Source: Corynebacterium pseudotuberculosis (GTDB lineage Bacteria > Actinomycetota > Actinomycetes > Mycobacteriales > Mycobacteriaceae). From it: a DNA stretch of 64,000 bases. The position numbers were made by a program, and so were the translations under genes. The notes under the pieces are model-generated. The model worked only from the letters and a program-made list of their open reading frames with translations, had not been told where the DNA came from and made no database searches. Positions 10,137 through 18,535 of the stretch are shown here, piece after piece. The stretch lies in contig NZ_CP021251.1 in the NCBI RefSeq assembly GCF_002155265.1, forward strand, positions 372,001 to 436,000. The letters run 5' to 3'. Every line of letters starts with the position of its first letter. Position 1 is the stretch's first letter.

Positions 10137-10209
10137 AAGCACCTTTGCGTGGGAAAATTATTGTGACGCTAGTTTTTCTCACTCGTACCTACGCAAAGGT
10201 GCTTTTTGT
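10137..10209 (+). terminator. Likely terminator after sdaA
   Basis: A 14-bp perfect inverted repeat (10137-10150 with 10191-10204) encloses about 40 bases and is followed by a T-run. The loop is long for an intrinsic terminator, but the position between sdaA and the asparaginase gene fits. Confidence 0.65.
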
Positions 10210-10291
10210 ATTCGCATATTTTACTTTTAAAACAGCGCGGCAGCTGGAAAAGAACTGTCGCACTGGTTAGCAAGAAAGAAGGTAAGACCGC

Positions 10292-11368
10292 ATGACTCAA
10301 ATTTTCTCTCGGCGTCGCTTTCTCGGAGCTACGGCTCTAGCTGCAACTGGTGGCATCGGCGTGCTTACTGCGTGTGCGCAGGAAGAGGCTAAACCTAAGT
10401 TGGGTAAGGAGGAAGCCACCAAAGACGTAGACTATTCAGCAATTTCTGGGCACTTAGTTGTCTTGTCAACAGGCGGCACCATCGCCAGCACCAATGTTGA
10501 CGGCGCCTTGGTCCCCACGGTAAGCGGCGAAGATCTTGTAGCCCCTGTTTATAAGAAGTTTTCTAAAGATAAACTCACAATTGAAGTACGCCAGGTGAGC
10601 CAGCTGGATTCTTCTGCCATGACGCTGAAGGACACGGATAATATTATCCGCGAGGTACTCAAGACCGTGAAGGAAGACAAGGTCACAGGCGTAATAGTCA
10701 CTCACGGTACCGATTCGATGGAAGAGTCGGCTATCGCAGTGGATACCTTCCTGAGCGGCGACAAACCTGTGGTCTTTACCGGTTCCATGCTGCCTTTCGA
10801 CGACCCCCACACAGACGGGCCGGACAATCTGACTCTGGCTGTCACTGCAGCAACAGACTCTAAGAACCAAGGGAAAGGCGCTTTTATTGCTTTTGGCGGA
10901 ACTCTGATCCGGGCACGGGGTGCATACAAATCTCATACTTCTGAAAACGATGGCTTCCGTACTAACGCCAGCGAGGATTTGGTTCGGCCTAAGGCTCTAG
11001 ATTTTAAGCCCCTAGAGTCGCATAGAGTGGATATTATTGCGGCCTATCCAGGTGCGCCCCGGGAGCTTATCGACGCCGCCATCTCTACAGGTGCAGAAGC
11101 ACTAGTCATTGAGGGCATGGGTGCAGGAAACGTCGGCGGCGATATTGCAGAAGGAATCGTGGCTGCCGCAGAGAAAAATATCCCCGTAGTCATGACTACG
11201 CGTGTGGACGCCGGGCTTGTTGAAGGAACCTATGGCGGCGCAGGTGGCGGAGCTACTCTTGCCCAAAAAGGCGTGATTGGATCGAATTATTTGCGGGCAG
11301 GGCAATCTCGGATTGTACTTGCAGCGGCTTTGGCCACAGGCGCTGATCCCAAAACGTTATTCAGCTAG
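10292..11368 (+). CDS. ansA: L-asparaginase, type II, Tat-exported lipoprotein
   Basis: It hydrolyses L-asparagine to aspartate and ammonia outside the cytoplasmic membrane. The N-terminus has a twin-arginine pattern (SRRRFLG), a hydrophobic core and the lipobox LTAC (Cys about 28). Both catalytic threonine motifs are present: STGGTIAST (residues 59-67) and VTHGTDSMEES. The C-terminal half has IEGMGAGNVGG and the late VVMTTRVDAGLVEGTYGG. Length (358) is normal for type II enzymes. It follows the serine catabolic pair but has a separate ribosome site, and a likely terminator lies between. It probably scavenges nitrogen. Confidence 0.94.
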   Translation: MTQIFSRRRFLGATALAATGGIGVLTACAQEEAKPKLGKEEATKDVDYSAISGHLVVLSTGGTIASTNVDGALVPTVSGEDLVAPVYKKFSKDKLTIEVRQVSQLDSSAMTLKDTDNIIREVLKTVKEDKVTGVIVTHGTDSMEESAIAVDTFLSGDKPVVFTGSMLPFDDPHTDGPDNLTLAVTAATDSKNQGKGAFIAFGGTLIRARGAYKSHTSENDGFRTNASEDLVRPKALDFKPLESHRVDIIAAYPGAPRELIDAAISTGAEALVIEGMGAGNVGGDIAEGIVAAAEKNIPVVMTTRVDAGLVEGTYGGAGGGATLAQKGVIGSNYLRAGQSRIVLAAALATGADPKTLFS

Positions 11369-11833
11369 ACCTCGCGGGCTGGAGAAGAAAGAAAGATAAG
11401 CGTCGGCTGGGAATGACCAGCCGACTATAAAGAACAACATTAAGACTTTTTCTGCTTAATTAAAGCTTCATGCTGTGAAAGTAATACGACGATGACGTCA
11501 ATGCCAGAGGCTAAAAGGAATATATTCTGAGTGTGAGGCAGTAGAGGGGGATAGTCTCTACACAGTGTTGCTTTAAAACGAAAACAAGATTTATTGTTAA
11601 CAATCTTATAATGATGTGCAGAATAGAAGTAGAAAAATATTCTTGACCAGAGATACGTTAATTTTCTACTGAATTACCAGGGTGTTTTGTACACGTTAAG
11701 TGCTGCACTCTCTATGTCTCTGTTTATAAGATTCATATATTGGTAGGGGTGAAGTGTCGTGATGGCATGCGTCGCCGTGGTAGCGCCCTGGCAGAGACAT
11801 CCAAAGTTGCGCTATGCCGTATAAGGAGAAATC
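11369..11833. other. Intergenic region between asparaginase and PAP2 phosphatase genes
   Basis: There is no convincing gene in 465 bases. A 9-bp stem-loop (11402-11410 with 11417-11425, loop GAATGA) lies just after the asparaginase stop but lacks a T-run, so termination there is uncertain. A TATAAT hexamer at 11607-11612 is a possible -10 element on the plus strand, without a clear -35. Confidence 0.5.
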
Positions 11834-13066
11834 TTGTCCAAGACAAAATGCAGGCTGCTAGGAGTACTCTCCTCTGCAACTTTTATACTTTCTTTGGTCA
11901 CGCCAGTAAATGCACAGCCAGTGCTTCAGGTCCCTTCGGATTCAAGCGTGGGGGCATCGTTGGCGTCGCCAAGCGTCTTACATCCAGGTGCTCCAATCCC
12001 GCAACCGTTTGGTCCGGCGGATTATATTGGGTATATCTCCGATATTAGCTCTTACAGCGGTGGAATCTATTACGACGTGGTATCTAATTTTGAGGATTTG
12101 CGCCAAAATCATCCAAAGGCGATGGAAGAAAATTCAGCAACGTCGATCCGCATTAATAATGAAGCTACGGCAGAAAGTGTAGCTCGGGCTCAGCGTGATG
12201 CTCTAACTGAACATGACGGTGTGCTCGTGGCTTTTTCGGATGCTTTAGGTCCCAGGCTTGGAGAACATTTGCGGACTGCGCTTGCAGAGAACAGGCTACC
12301 TAAGCTGCAAATGCTTCTAGGTGGCTGGACAGCTCGCGCTGGAGGTTTAGCAAGCTCTACATTCGTGGAAAAGAATATTTTCCGTAATCCACGTCCATAC
12401 ATTGCTCATGCTGGTTCAATTCGCCAATATCGAGTTTCCCATCATGATCTCTATCCGACGTCAGGTTCTTTCCCGTCGGGGCATACGAATCAAGCAACAT
12501 GGACGACTGCGCTATGGGCATATATGTTGCCTGAATTCTCGGCTCAGATATTGGATAGGGGATCAGAGGCAGGGTTTAATCGTGTGGTACTCGGTGTTCA
12601 CTATCCGTTAGATGTGATTGGTGGGAGAATGACGGGGAACGCTGCAGCGGCAGATCGCCTCAACGATCCAAAAATGCGAATAGCGTTGGATGCTGCTGCA
12701 GCAGAATTACGTGCGGAACTGGAATGGCGTTGTGGGAAGAGCTTGCTTGAATGTGCCACTGATACAAGATCAAAGGAGCAAGCGGTACAAAAATACACAG
12801 AGCGTATGACGTACGGAATGAAGACTCGCGTTTATTCCTCAGAAGCGCCAATGGTGGTTCCTCAAGCGGCTCCCGTGCTATTGGCATCTGCTTTCCCAAG
12901 TTTGACCTGGGGGCAGCGAGCGGAGGTATTGCGTCAAACCGCGTTCGAGGCTGGCTACCCATTAGATGATCAAAGTACTCGCGGATCCTGGCAGCGGATT
13001 AATTTGGCGCGTGCTATGGCTGCAAGCGTAACGGTGGGGGCGAACGGTGTAGTAAGCGTGAATTAG
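11834..13066 (+). CDS. Secreted PAP2-family acid phosphatase
   Basis: This is a 410-residue exported phosphatase of the PAP2 / class A acid phosphatase superfamily. A Sec signal peptide (LLGVLSSATFILSLVTPVNAQ) ends near residue 27. The three catalytic motifs are visible: KNIFRNPRP, PTSGSFPSGHTNQ and NRVVLGVHYPLDVIGGR, where the usual Ser before Arg in the last motif is Asn. The start is TTG at 11834, preceded by AAGGAGA. No ATG or GTG gives a signal peptide. It sits alone between asparaginase and the rpsH operon. Likely substrates are extracellular phosphate esters; the natural one is unknown. Confidence 0.88.
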   Translation: MSKTKCRLLGVLSSATFILSLVTPVNAQPVLQVPSDSSVGASLASPSVLHPGAPIPQPFGPADYIGYISDISSYSGGIYYDVVSNFEDLRQNHPKAMEENSATSIRINNEATAESVARAQRDALTEHDGVLVAFSDALGPRLGEHLRTALAENRLPKLQMLLGGWTARAGGLASSTFVEKNIFRNPRPYIAHAGSIRQYRVSHHDLYPTSGSFPSGHTNQATWTTALWAYMLPEFSAQILDRGSEAGFNRVVLGVHYPLDVIGGRMTGNAAAADRLNDPKMRIALDAAAAELRAELEWRCGKSLLECATDTRSKEQAVQKYTERMTYGMKTRVYSSEAPMVVPQAAPVLLASAFPSLTWGQRAEVLRQTAFEAGYPLDDQSTRGSWQRINLARAMAASVTVGANGVVSVN

Positions 13067-13104
13067 CTAGTCGAACAGGGGAACCGAAAAATATTTGTAA
13101 AAAG

Positions 13105-13133
13105 TTGGCAAGAAGGAAGACATAGGGTACATT
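13105..13133 (+). promoter_or_regulatory. Promoter of the rpsH-rplO operon
   Basis: TTGGCA at 13105-13110 and TACATT at 13128-13133 are 17 bases apart and match the housekeeping sigma consensus, including the corynebacterial TAnAnT -10. They lie about 225 bases before rpsH, so the operon has a long leader. Confidence 0.6.
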
Positions 13134-13358
13134 GTCCACTTGGATTCGTGCGCCCTTTTAGCGGCGTAGTCGAGACCATTGTACAAATTATCAAACCTAC
13201 TTTGTTGTAGGCCCCTCGCCTTATGCGACCGTGTGGACATGTGGCAGCGAGCGCCTCAAGCTACTGAGCTTGGGGAGCGTAAGTGGCCCGAGAGCACGCG
13301 GTAACGCACATTTAAAGGTGGGTAGGAACCGCAACGAGAAAGGCGTTAGGTCACTTCT

Positions 13359-13757
13359 ATGACCATGACCGATCCAATCGCCGACATGCTGTCGCGCGTG
13401 CGCAACGCAAACCACGCGCGCCACGACGTTGTGTCGATGCCTTCTTCCAAGCTCAAGGCAAATATTGCTGAGATTTTGAAGCAAGAAGGTTACATCGCTG
13501 ACTACAAGGTTGAAGAAGTAAAGGTTGGCAAGACCCTTACCCTAAACCTGAAGTACGGCCCAAACCGTCAGCGCTCCATCGAGGGTGTTCGTCGCGTTTC
13601 CAAGCCAGGTCTGCGCGTGTACGCAAAGTCCACCAACTTGCCTAAGGTCCTAGGCGGCCTGGGCGTGGCTATTATCTCCACGTCTCAGGGTCTGCTGACT
13701 GATCGTCAGGCTACCGAGAAGGGTGTAGGCGGAGAAGTTCTCGCCTACGTCTGGTAA
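13359..13757 (+). CDS. rpsH: 30S ribosomal protein S8
   Basis: S8 binds the central domain of 16S rRNA and is a translational repressor of spc operons in some bacteria. The 132-residue product begins [18 protein letters not shown] and ends with the conserved [13 protein letters not shown]...[11 protein letters not shown]. Length is standard. It opens the second spc block (rpsH-rplF-rplR-rpsE-rpmD-rplO). A long leader with its own promoter-like element lies upstream. Confidence 0.98.
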   Translation: MTMTDPIADMLSRVRNANHARHDVVSMPSSKLKANIAEILKQEGYIADYKVEEVKVGKTLTLNLKYGPNRQRSIEGVRRVSKPGLRVYAKSTNLPKVLGGLGVAIISTSQGLLTDRQATEKGVGGEVLAYVW

Positions 13758-13773
13758 GGGAGGAGACGAAAAC

Positions 13774-14310
13774 ATGTCACGTGTAGGTAAGGCACCTATC
13801 GCTATTCCGTCCGGCGTGGAAACAAAGATTGACGGCCAGCTTGTTGAGGTTAAAGGCCCTAAGGGAACCCTGAGCTTCGAGCTTCCAGAACCAATCCGTG
13901 CTTCCATTGAAGACGGACAGATCTCCGTGGTTCGCCCGGATGATCACCGCAAGAACCGTTCGCTGCACGGTTTGTCTCGTTCCCTGGTTAACAACATGGT
14001 TGTTGGCGTGAGCGAGGGCTACACCATCAAGATGGAAATCTTCGGTGTTGGCTACCGTGTTGCTCTTAAGGGCCAGAACCTCGAGTTCTCCCTTGGTTAC
14101 TCCCACCCGGTCCTTATTGAGGCTCCGGAAGGCATCACGTTCGCTGTTGACGGCAACACCAAGTTGTCTGTCTCCGGTATCGACAAGCAAAAGGTCGGAC
14201 AGATCGCCGCCATCATCCGTCGCCTTCGTAAGGATGATCCTTACAAGGGCAAGGGTATTCGTTATGAGGGCGAGCAGATCCGTCGCAAGGTCGGAAAGAC
14301 GGGTAAGTAA
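13774..14310 (+). CDS. rplF: 50S ribosomal protein L6
   Basis: L6 is a two-domain protein that binds 23S rRNA near the factor-binding site. The 178 residues start [16 protein letters not shown] and end with [24 protein letters not shown], the classic L6 C-terminus. It starts 16 bases after rpsH with GGGAGGAGA in front. A long antisense open frame here (13777-14667) is a codon-bias shadow. Confidence 0.98.
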   Translation: MSRVGKAPIAIPSGVETKIDGQLVEVKGPKGTLSFELPEPIRASIEDGQISVVRPDDHRKNRSLHGLSRSLVNNMVVGVSEGYTIKMEIFGVGYRVALKGQNLEFSLGYSHPVLIEAPEGITFAVDGNTKLSVSGIDKQKVGQIAAIIRRLRKDDPYKGKGIRYEGEQIRRKVGKTGK

Positions 14311-14313
14311 GCA

Positions 14314-14721
14314 ATGAGCAACAACGAGAACAACAACGGCAAGCGTCTGCCTGTGGGCAAGGACATTTCCACCCGCCGTCGCATCGCTCGCGCGCGCCGT
14401 CACAACCGCATCCGCAAGAACCTGTGTGGTACCGCCGAGACCCCACGTCTCGTCGTCCACCGCACCTCTCGCCACATGCACGTTCAGGTCATCGACGACT
14501 TCGCTGGCCACACTTTGGCTGCTGCCTCCACCTTGGAAGCGGAAGTTCGTGCAATCGAGGGTGACAAGAAGGCCAAGGGCGCAAAGGTCGGTCAGCTGAT
14601 CGCCGAGCGCGCTAAGGCTGCTGGCATTGAGTCGATCGTTTTCGACCGCGCTGGCTACAAGTACCACGGCCGTGTTGCTGCACTGGCCGACGCAGCTCGT
14701 GAAGGTGGTCTGAAGTTCTAA
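14314..14721 (+). CDS. rplR: 50S ribosomal protein L18
   Basis: L18 binds 5S rRNA and helps attach it to the large subunit. The 135 residues include [41 protein letters not shown] and the C-terminal [26 protein letters not shown]. The short Asn/Lys-rich N-terminal tail is typical of corynebacterial L18. It starts three bases after rplF. Confidence 0.97.
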   Translation: MSNNENNNGKRLPVGKDISTRRRIARARRHNRIRKNLCGTAETPRLVVHRTSRHMHVQVIDDFAGHTLAAASTLEAEVRAIEGDKKAKGAKVGQLIAERAKAAGIESIVFDRAGYKYHGRVAALADAAREGGLKF

Positions 14722-14761
14722 TGACCGCTATCTCCATGAACATCAACGGAAGGATTGCGTA

Positions 14762-15388
14762 ATGCCGGGACGTGAACGGCGTGACGGCGGACGCTCCGCC
14801 GACGACAACCAGAAGAAGAACGATCGCCGTGGCGGACGCCGCGATGATCGTCGTAACCAGCAGCAGGACGAGCGCTCTCAGTACATTGAGCGCGTTGTGA
14901 CCATCAACCGCGTCTCCAAGGTTGTGAAGGGTGGTCGTCGCTTCAGCTTCACCGCCCTCGTGATCGTTGGCGACGGCAAAGGCATGGTCGGCGTTGGCTA
15001 CGGCAAGGCCAAGGAAGTTCCAGCTGCAATCCAAAAGGGTGCTGAGGAAGCTCGCAAGAACTTCTTCCGCGTTCCAATGGTTGCCGGCACCATCACTCAC
15101 CCAGTCCAGGGTGAGGCAGCGGCAGGCATCGTTATGATGCGTCCGGCTGCACCTGGTACCGGTGTTATCGCCGGTGGCGCAGCTCGCCCAGTGCTTGAGT
15201 GCGCTGGCGTTCAGGACATCCTTTGCAAGTCTCTTGGCACCGACAACGCCATCAACGTAGTTCACGCTACCGTTGCCGGCCTGAAGCAGCTCAACCGCCC
15301 TGAAGAGGTCGCTGCTCGTCGTGGCAAGACCATGGAAGAAGTTGCTCCGGCTCGTATGCTGCGTGCACGCGCAGGACAGGAGGCGTAA
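14762..15388 (+). CDS. rpsE: 30S ribosomal protein S5
   Basis: S5 lies at the mRNA entry channel and affects decoding accuracy. The 208-residue protein has an Arg/Asp/Asn-rich N-terminal extension (about 40 residues), seen in actinobacterial S5. The double-stranded RNA-binding part follows, with [37 protein letters not shown] and the late [22 protein letters not shown]. It starts 40 bases after rplR with its own ribosome site (GGAAGG). Confidence 0.98.
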   Translation: MPGRERRDGGRSADDNQKKNDRRGGRRDDRRNQQQDERSQYIERVVTINRVSKVVKGGRRFSFTALVIVGDGKGMVGVGYGKAKEVPAAIQKGAEEARKNFFRVPMVAGTITHPVQGEAAAGIVMMRPAAPGTGVIAGGAARPVLECAGVQDILCKSLGTDNAINVVHATVAGLKQLNRPEEVAARRGKTMEEVAPARMLRARAGQEA

Positions 15389-15390
15389 CT

Positions 15391-15576
15391 ATGGCCCTGA
15401 AGATTACTCAGCATAAGGGTCTGGTTGGTGCAAACCCGAAGCAGCGCAAGAACATGGCTGCTCTTGGTCTTAAGCGCATCAACCACTCCGTCGTACACGA
15501 GGACACCCCCGCAGTGCGCGGCATGATCAATGTGGTCCGCCACATGGTGTCTGTCGAAGAAGTGGCAGGGGAGTAA
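15391..15576 (+). CDS. rpmD: 50S ribosomal protein L30
   Basis: L30 is a small large-subunit protein. The 61-residue product ([20 protein letters not shown], then [22 protein letters not shown]) matches the single-domain bacterial L30 in length and pattern. It starts two bases after rpsE and lies in the canonical rpsE-rpmD-rplO order. Confidence 0.97.
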   Translation: MALKITQHKGLVGANPKQRKNMAALGLKRINHSVVHEDTPAVRGMINVVRHMVSVEEVAGE

Positions 15577-15579
15577 AAC

Positions 15580-16026
15580 ATGAGCGAACCAATTAAGCTC
15601 CACGATCTGCGTCCTGCAAAGGGCGCAAACAAGCCAAAGACCCGCGTTGGCCGCGGTGAGGCTTCCAAGGGTAAGACCGCTGGTCGCGGTACCAAGGGCA
15701 CCAAGGCTCGTAAGCAGGTTTCTGCTGCTTTCGAGGGTGGCCAGATGCCGATCCACATGCGTCTGCCAAAACTCAAGGGCTTCAAGAACCCTTCCAAGGT
15801 TTACTACCAGGTTGTCAATGTTGCTGACCTGGAGAAGGCCTTCCCTAACGGTGGCGAGATCGCAGCTGCAGATATCGCAGCTGCAGGTCTTGTTCGCGCG
15901 AAGCAGCCTGTTAAGGTTCTTGGCGAAGGCGAGATCAGCGTTAAGCTGACCGTTTCCGGCGTCAAGTTCTCTAAGTCTGCTAAGGAAAAGATCGAAGCCG
16001 CTGGCGGCTCGATCGCTGAGGCTTAA
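15580..16026 (+). CDS. rplO: 50S ribosomal protein L15
   Basis: L15 is a late-assembly protein of the large subunit. The 148 residues show the Gly/Lys-rich N-terminus [21 protein letters not shown], the [16 protein letters not shown] motif and a globular C-terminus ending near [17 protein letters not shown]. It starts three bases after rpmD and is the last gene of this block. In many bacteria secY follows at once; here it lies 9.9 kb downstream. Confidence 0.98.
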   Translation: MSEPIKLHDLRPAKGANKPKTRVGRGEASKGKTAGRGTKGTKARKQVSAAFEGGQMPIHMRLPKLKGFKNPSKVYYQVVNVADLEKAFPNGGEIAAADIAAAGLVRAKQPVKVLGEGEISVKLTVSGVKFSKSAKEKIEAAGGSIAEA

Positions 16027-16045
16027 ATCAGTTAAGTAACTGATT
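16026..16045. repeat. Short perfect palindrome at the rplO stop
   Basis: Two 9-base arms (AATCAGTTA and TAACTGATT, 16026-16034 and 16037-16045) flank two bases directly after the L15 coding end. It lies just before the terminator and may be a second 3'-end structure; its role is unknown. Confidence 0.6.
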
Positions 16046-16055
16046 AGTTCTCACT

Positions 16056-16101
16056 AAAGCCGTACCTACTCCGCTTTTGCGGTGGTAGGTACGGCTTTTT
16101 C
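16056..16101 (+). terminator. Rho-independent terminator after rplO
   Basis: A 14-bp perfect stem (16056-16069 with 16085-16098) encloses an inner CCGC-TTTT-GCGG hairpin and runs into a T-tract. This strong intrinsic terminator closes the rpsH-rplO operon. Confidence 0.94.
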
Positions 16102-16252
16102 TTATTCCAATTTCTACTTTTAAAGTATGCATATATTAAAAATTGACCAAAAACTTATTCGGTATTAATATGAAAAAAGCCTAACGCACTGGGGATTTTT
16201 ATAACCGATCCCTATCGTGCGTCTTTTCTCAACTCTCAAAAGGAGATCCCTC

Positions 16253-16708
16253 ATGCAAAAAATCAAAGTTTCACTTATCGCCGGTGCGGTGTGCTGCCTT
16301 ACCTTGGGCGGCTCGGTGGCGGGAGCCTCGCAAATCCTGCTCACTGAAGATGGTGGACGAGAAACTAATGTGCGTGAGAGTGTGGAGAAGCTGGGCGACA
16401 CCTGGAGCTGCAAGCGGGAATGGGATGTTACCGATAGGGGAGGGTCGTACCCTGTGGTCTTCCAACGCCCCTGCACGGTCTCGCTGCTGGGGAGTGCCTA
16501 TGAGAAGCTGCAGTCCAGCGATAAGCAAGAAACTCGGGGATTGCGGGCTGATTTGAGGGAGGCCTCAGCGGAGAGGGATTACTATAAAAAGCTGAGCAAG
16601 GATCAGTGGGATCTGATTGAAAAGCTGGCTAAGAATGATGATACATATAAAGCAGAGGTAGAAAAGCTAAAGCCGCGGCTTTCCGGTCCAAGCCAAACGG
16701 GGCGTTAA
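16253..16708 (+). CDS. Small exported protein of unknown function
   Basis: I do not recognise this family. The 151-residue product starts MQKIKVSLIAGAVCCLTLGG, a clear signal peptide with cleavage likely near GASQ (about residue 29). The middle region has two cysteines (WSCKREW and RPCTVS) that could form a disulfide. The C-terminal 60 residues are charged and helical and look like a short coiled coil (ETRGLRADLREASAERDYYKK). I start at ATG 16253 because AAAGGAGA lies just upstream; the longer GTG frame (16217) would bury the signal peptide. A terminator follows, so it is a single-gene unit beside the maltose transporter genes. Confidence 0.75.
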   Translation: MQKIKVSLIAGAVCCLTLGGSVAGASQILLTEDGGRETNVRESVEKLGDTWSCKREWDVTDRGGSYPVVFQRPCTVSLLGSAYEKLQSSDKQETRGLRADLREASAERDYYKKLSKDQWDLIEKLAKNDDTYKAEVEKLKPRLSGPSQTGR

Positions 16709-16715
16709 TCCATTT

Positions 16716-16747
16716 CCCTAGATGTGTAAAGCATCTAGGGTTTTCTT
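16716..16747 (+). terminator. Rho-independent terminator after the small exported protein
   Basis: A 9-bp stem (16716-16724 with 16732-16740), a 7-base loop and TTTTCTT form a compact intrinsic terminator. Confidence 0.9.
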
Positions 16748-17178
16748 ATTTTTCGGGGCCTTTTTGGGTGATAGCCAGTCCCAGTGGTTAAGATCTCACC
16801 CCCTCCGATCTTGGTTATTACCTGTTCCGTTTGGGTGGTCTTTTTGGGGGTTTCTTGCCCGTTGAAAAAGGTAAGAGGTCCGACCAATCGCCAGCTAGAA
16901 GCTACTTTATTCACACTTTTTCTCTTATCGATTTTTCCTCAAAAAGGGGCAATGGTGGCTAATTGGTGCTGGTGGGGCTTGCAAAAGGGGTAGATCGACT
17001 GCAAGTATGGGGGTCTGTGAGTTAGTGCATAAACTTTCGAGTTACTCGGAAGTGTCACAGGAGGTTAAGCTAATTGCTTGACAGGTGATTACCACTTTAA
17101 AAATGTCTTATTCGGGCATGAGGAAAAGCGGTAGTTGTTCCCAACTTATCCCCCTAATCTCTAAAGGCGGTGAAGTGG
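16748..17178. other. Promoter region of the musE operon
   Basis: About 430 bases with no convincing gene. It should carry the control region of the maltose importer. A GlxR-like box is at 17016-17031 and a TTGACA hexamer at 17078-17083 is a possible -35 element, without a clear -10 partner. Confidence 0.5.
17016..17031. promoter_or_regulatory. Possible GlxR (cAMP-receptor type) operator upstream of musE
   Basis: TGTGAGTTAGTGCATA matches the corynebacterial GlxR consensus TGTGA-N2-TA-N2-TCACA at 10 of 12 defined bases, with mismatches only in the right half. GlxR is a global regulator of carbon uptake, so a site before a maltose importer is plausible. This is inference from the sequence only. 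Confidence 0.35.
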
Positions 17179-18426
17179 ATGAAGATCCACGCAAAGAAAG
17201 CCCTCAGCGTATTGGCCATCTCAACCCTCGTTCTTGCCGGTTGCTCTAGCGATAAGGACTCTAAGGGTGCGAATGGTTCGGGTGACTCTAAAGGCGGCAA
17301 GATCACTCTGAGCGTCTGGAGCTCGCAGGAAGATCAGGACGGCTCAGACGGATGGTTGCAGTCCGTTGAAAAGAAGTTTGAAGAAGCCCATCCGGACTAT
17401 GACATCACCTGGAAGAACTCGGTGGTTGGTGCAGATCAAGCTGCAACGACCGTAAACCAGGATCCTTCGGCCGCGGCTGATGTTTATGTCTACGCTAATG
17501 ACCGCTTGGGATCGCTCTTGGATTCAGGTTCTGTGGGGGAGCTTTCCGACGCCAGCATGAAGCAGCTCAGTGAGCAAGCAGAAGACACCATTGCCGCTAG
17601 CGTTAAGGGACAGGATGGCAAGGCTTATGGCCTGCCGATTGAGCCGAATACGTGGTTCATGTACTACAACAAAGCAAAACTGAACCAGGAAGACATTAAG
17701 TCTTTTGACACCATGCTGTCTAAGGCTAAGGTTTCTTTCCCTATGTCTAACTCCTGGTACTATCCAGCGTTTTATGCTGGTGCTGGCGCCTCTTTCTTTG
17801 GCAAAGATGGCTTGGATGAGAAGGCCGGCATCAAGCTGGGGGACAAAGCTGGTGAAGTAACCAAATACCTGACAAGCGTGGTAAAGAACCCCAACTTTGT
17901 CAACGACTCTGAAGGATCCGGCATCGGTGGTTTGGCCAACGGCTCCGTGGACGTTGTTTTCTCCGGTTCTTGGGATGCCAAGAACATCAAGAAGGCTCTA
18001 GGCGATAACTACGGTGTTGCTAGCCTCCCGACCTTCAAGCTTGATGGCCAGGATGTTCAGATGAAGGCTTTCTCCGGTTCAAAGGCAATTGCGTATAACC
18101 CAAATACTAAGAACCCCAAGGCCGCTTCTGAGTTTGCAGCATTCCTAGCTTCCACAGAGTCTCAGAAGTCGCACTTTGATAAGAACGGCGTTATCCCAGC
18201 AGACAAGTCACTGGCAAAAGACGCTGCTATCGCCGCTGATCCTGTGGCAGTTGCGCTGTTTGAGACTGTCTCCAATGCTTCGATTCTGCAGCCAACCCTG
18301 AAGCCAATGACTGACTTCTGGGATCCTGCAACCACTTTTGGTAAGGCCTTGGTCAACGGCGAGGTTAACTCCGAGAATGCGGTAGCTAAGACCGATGCTT
18401 GGACCTCTAGCTTTAGCAAAAAGTAA
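17179..18426 (+). CDS. musE: Maltose ABC transporter substrate-binding lipoprotein MusE
   Basis: This is a sugar-binding lipoprotein of the MalE type, about 415 residues. The N-terminus MKIHAKKALSVLAISTLVLAGC ends in a lipobox, and a Ser/Gly/Lys linker follows. The mature chain has ITLSVWSSQEDQD, IEPNTWFMYYNKAKL and the C-terminal NASILQPTLKPMTDFWDPA, all typical of family 1 sugar-binding proteins. Two permease genes with MalF/MalG features, a MusI-like gene and, 5.6 kb away, a sugar-type ATPase match the MusEFGK2I maltose importer of C. glutamicum. I use ATG 17179; GTG at 17170 is possible. Confidence 0.85.
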   Translation: MKIHAKKALSVLAISTLVLAGCSSDKDSKGANGSGDSKGGKITLSVWSSQEDQDGSDGWLQSVEKKFEEAHPDYDITWKNSVVGADQAATTVNQDPSAAADVYVYANDRLGSLLDSGSVGELSDASMKQLSEQAEDTIAASVKGQDGKAYGLPIEPNTWFMYYNKAKLNQEDIKSFDTMLSKAKVSFPMSNSWYYPAFYAGAGASFFGKDGLDEKAGIKLGDKAGEVTKYLTSVVKNPNFVNDSEGSGIGGLANGSVDVVFSGSWDAKNIKKALGDNYGVASLPTFKLDGQDVQMKAFSGSKAIAYNPNTKNPKAASEFAAFLASTESQKSHFDKNGVIPADKSLAKDAAIAADPVAVALFETVSNASILQPTLKPMTDFWDPATTFGKALVNGEVNSENAVAKTDAWTSSFSKK

Positions 18427-18448
18427 TCCCTGAGTATGAGTATGTGGG

Positions 18449-18468
18449 GCCCAGTCTGAGTACTGGGC
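18449..18468 (+). repeat. Stem-loop between musE and musF
   Basis: Seven-base arms GCCCAGT (18449-18455) and ACTGGGC (18462-18468) enclose six bases, 23 bases after the musE stop. There is no T-run. Such a structure often stabilises the upstream binding-protein message or limits read-through, which would give more binding protein than permease; that role is inferred. Confidence 0.6.
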
Positions 18469-18535
18469 TTCACGTGTGCATAAGCAGTTTTTCACAACAC
18501 ATTTTTAAAAGCCACAGGAAGGGGAGTGCGGACTC

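Noticed and set aside
13777..14667. Long minus-strand frame of 296 codons opposite rplF and rplR
   Set aside because: It mirrors the codon bias of the ribosomal genes and shows no known domain or ribosome site.
17060..17078. DtxR-box-like sequence AGGTTAAGCTAAT upstream of musE
   Set aside because: The right half departs too far from the DtxR consensus.
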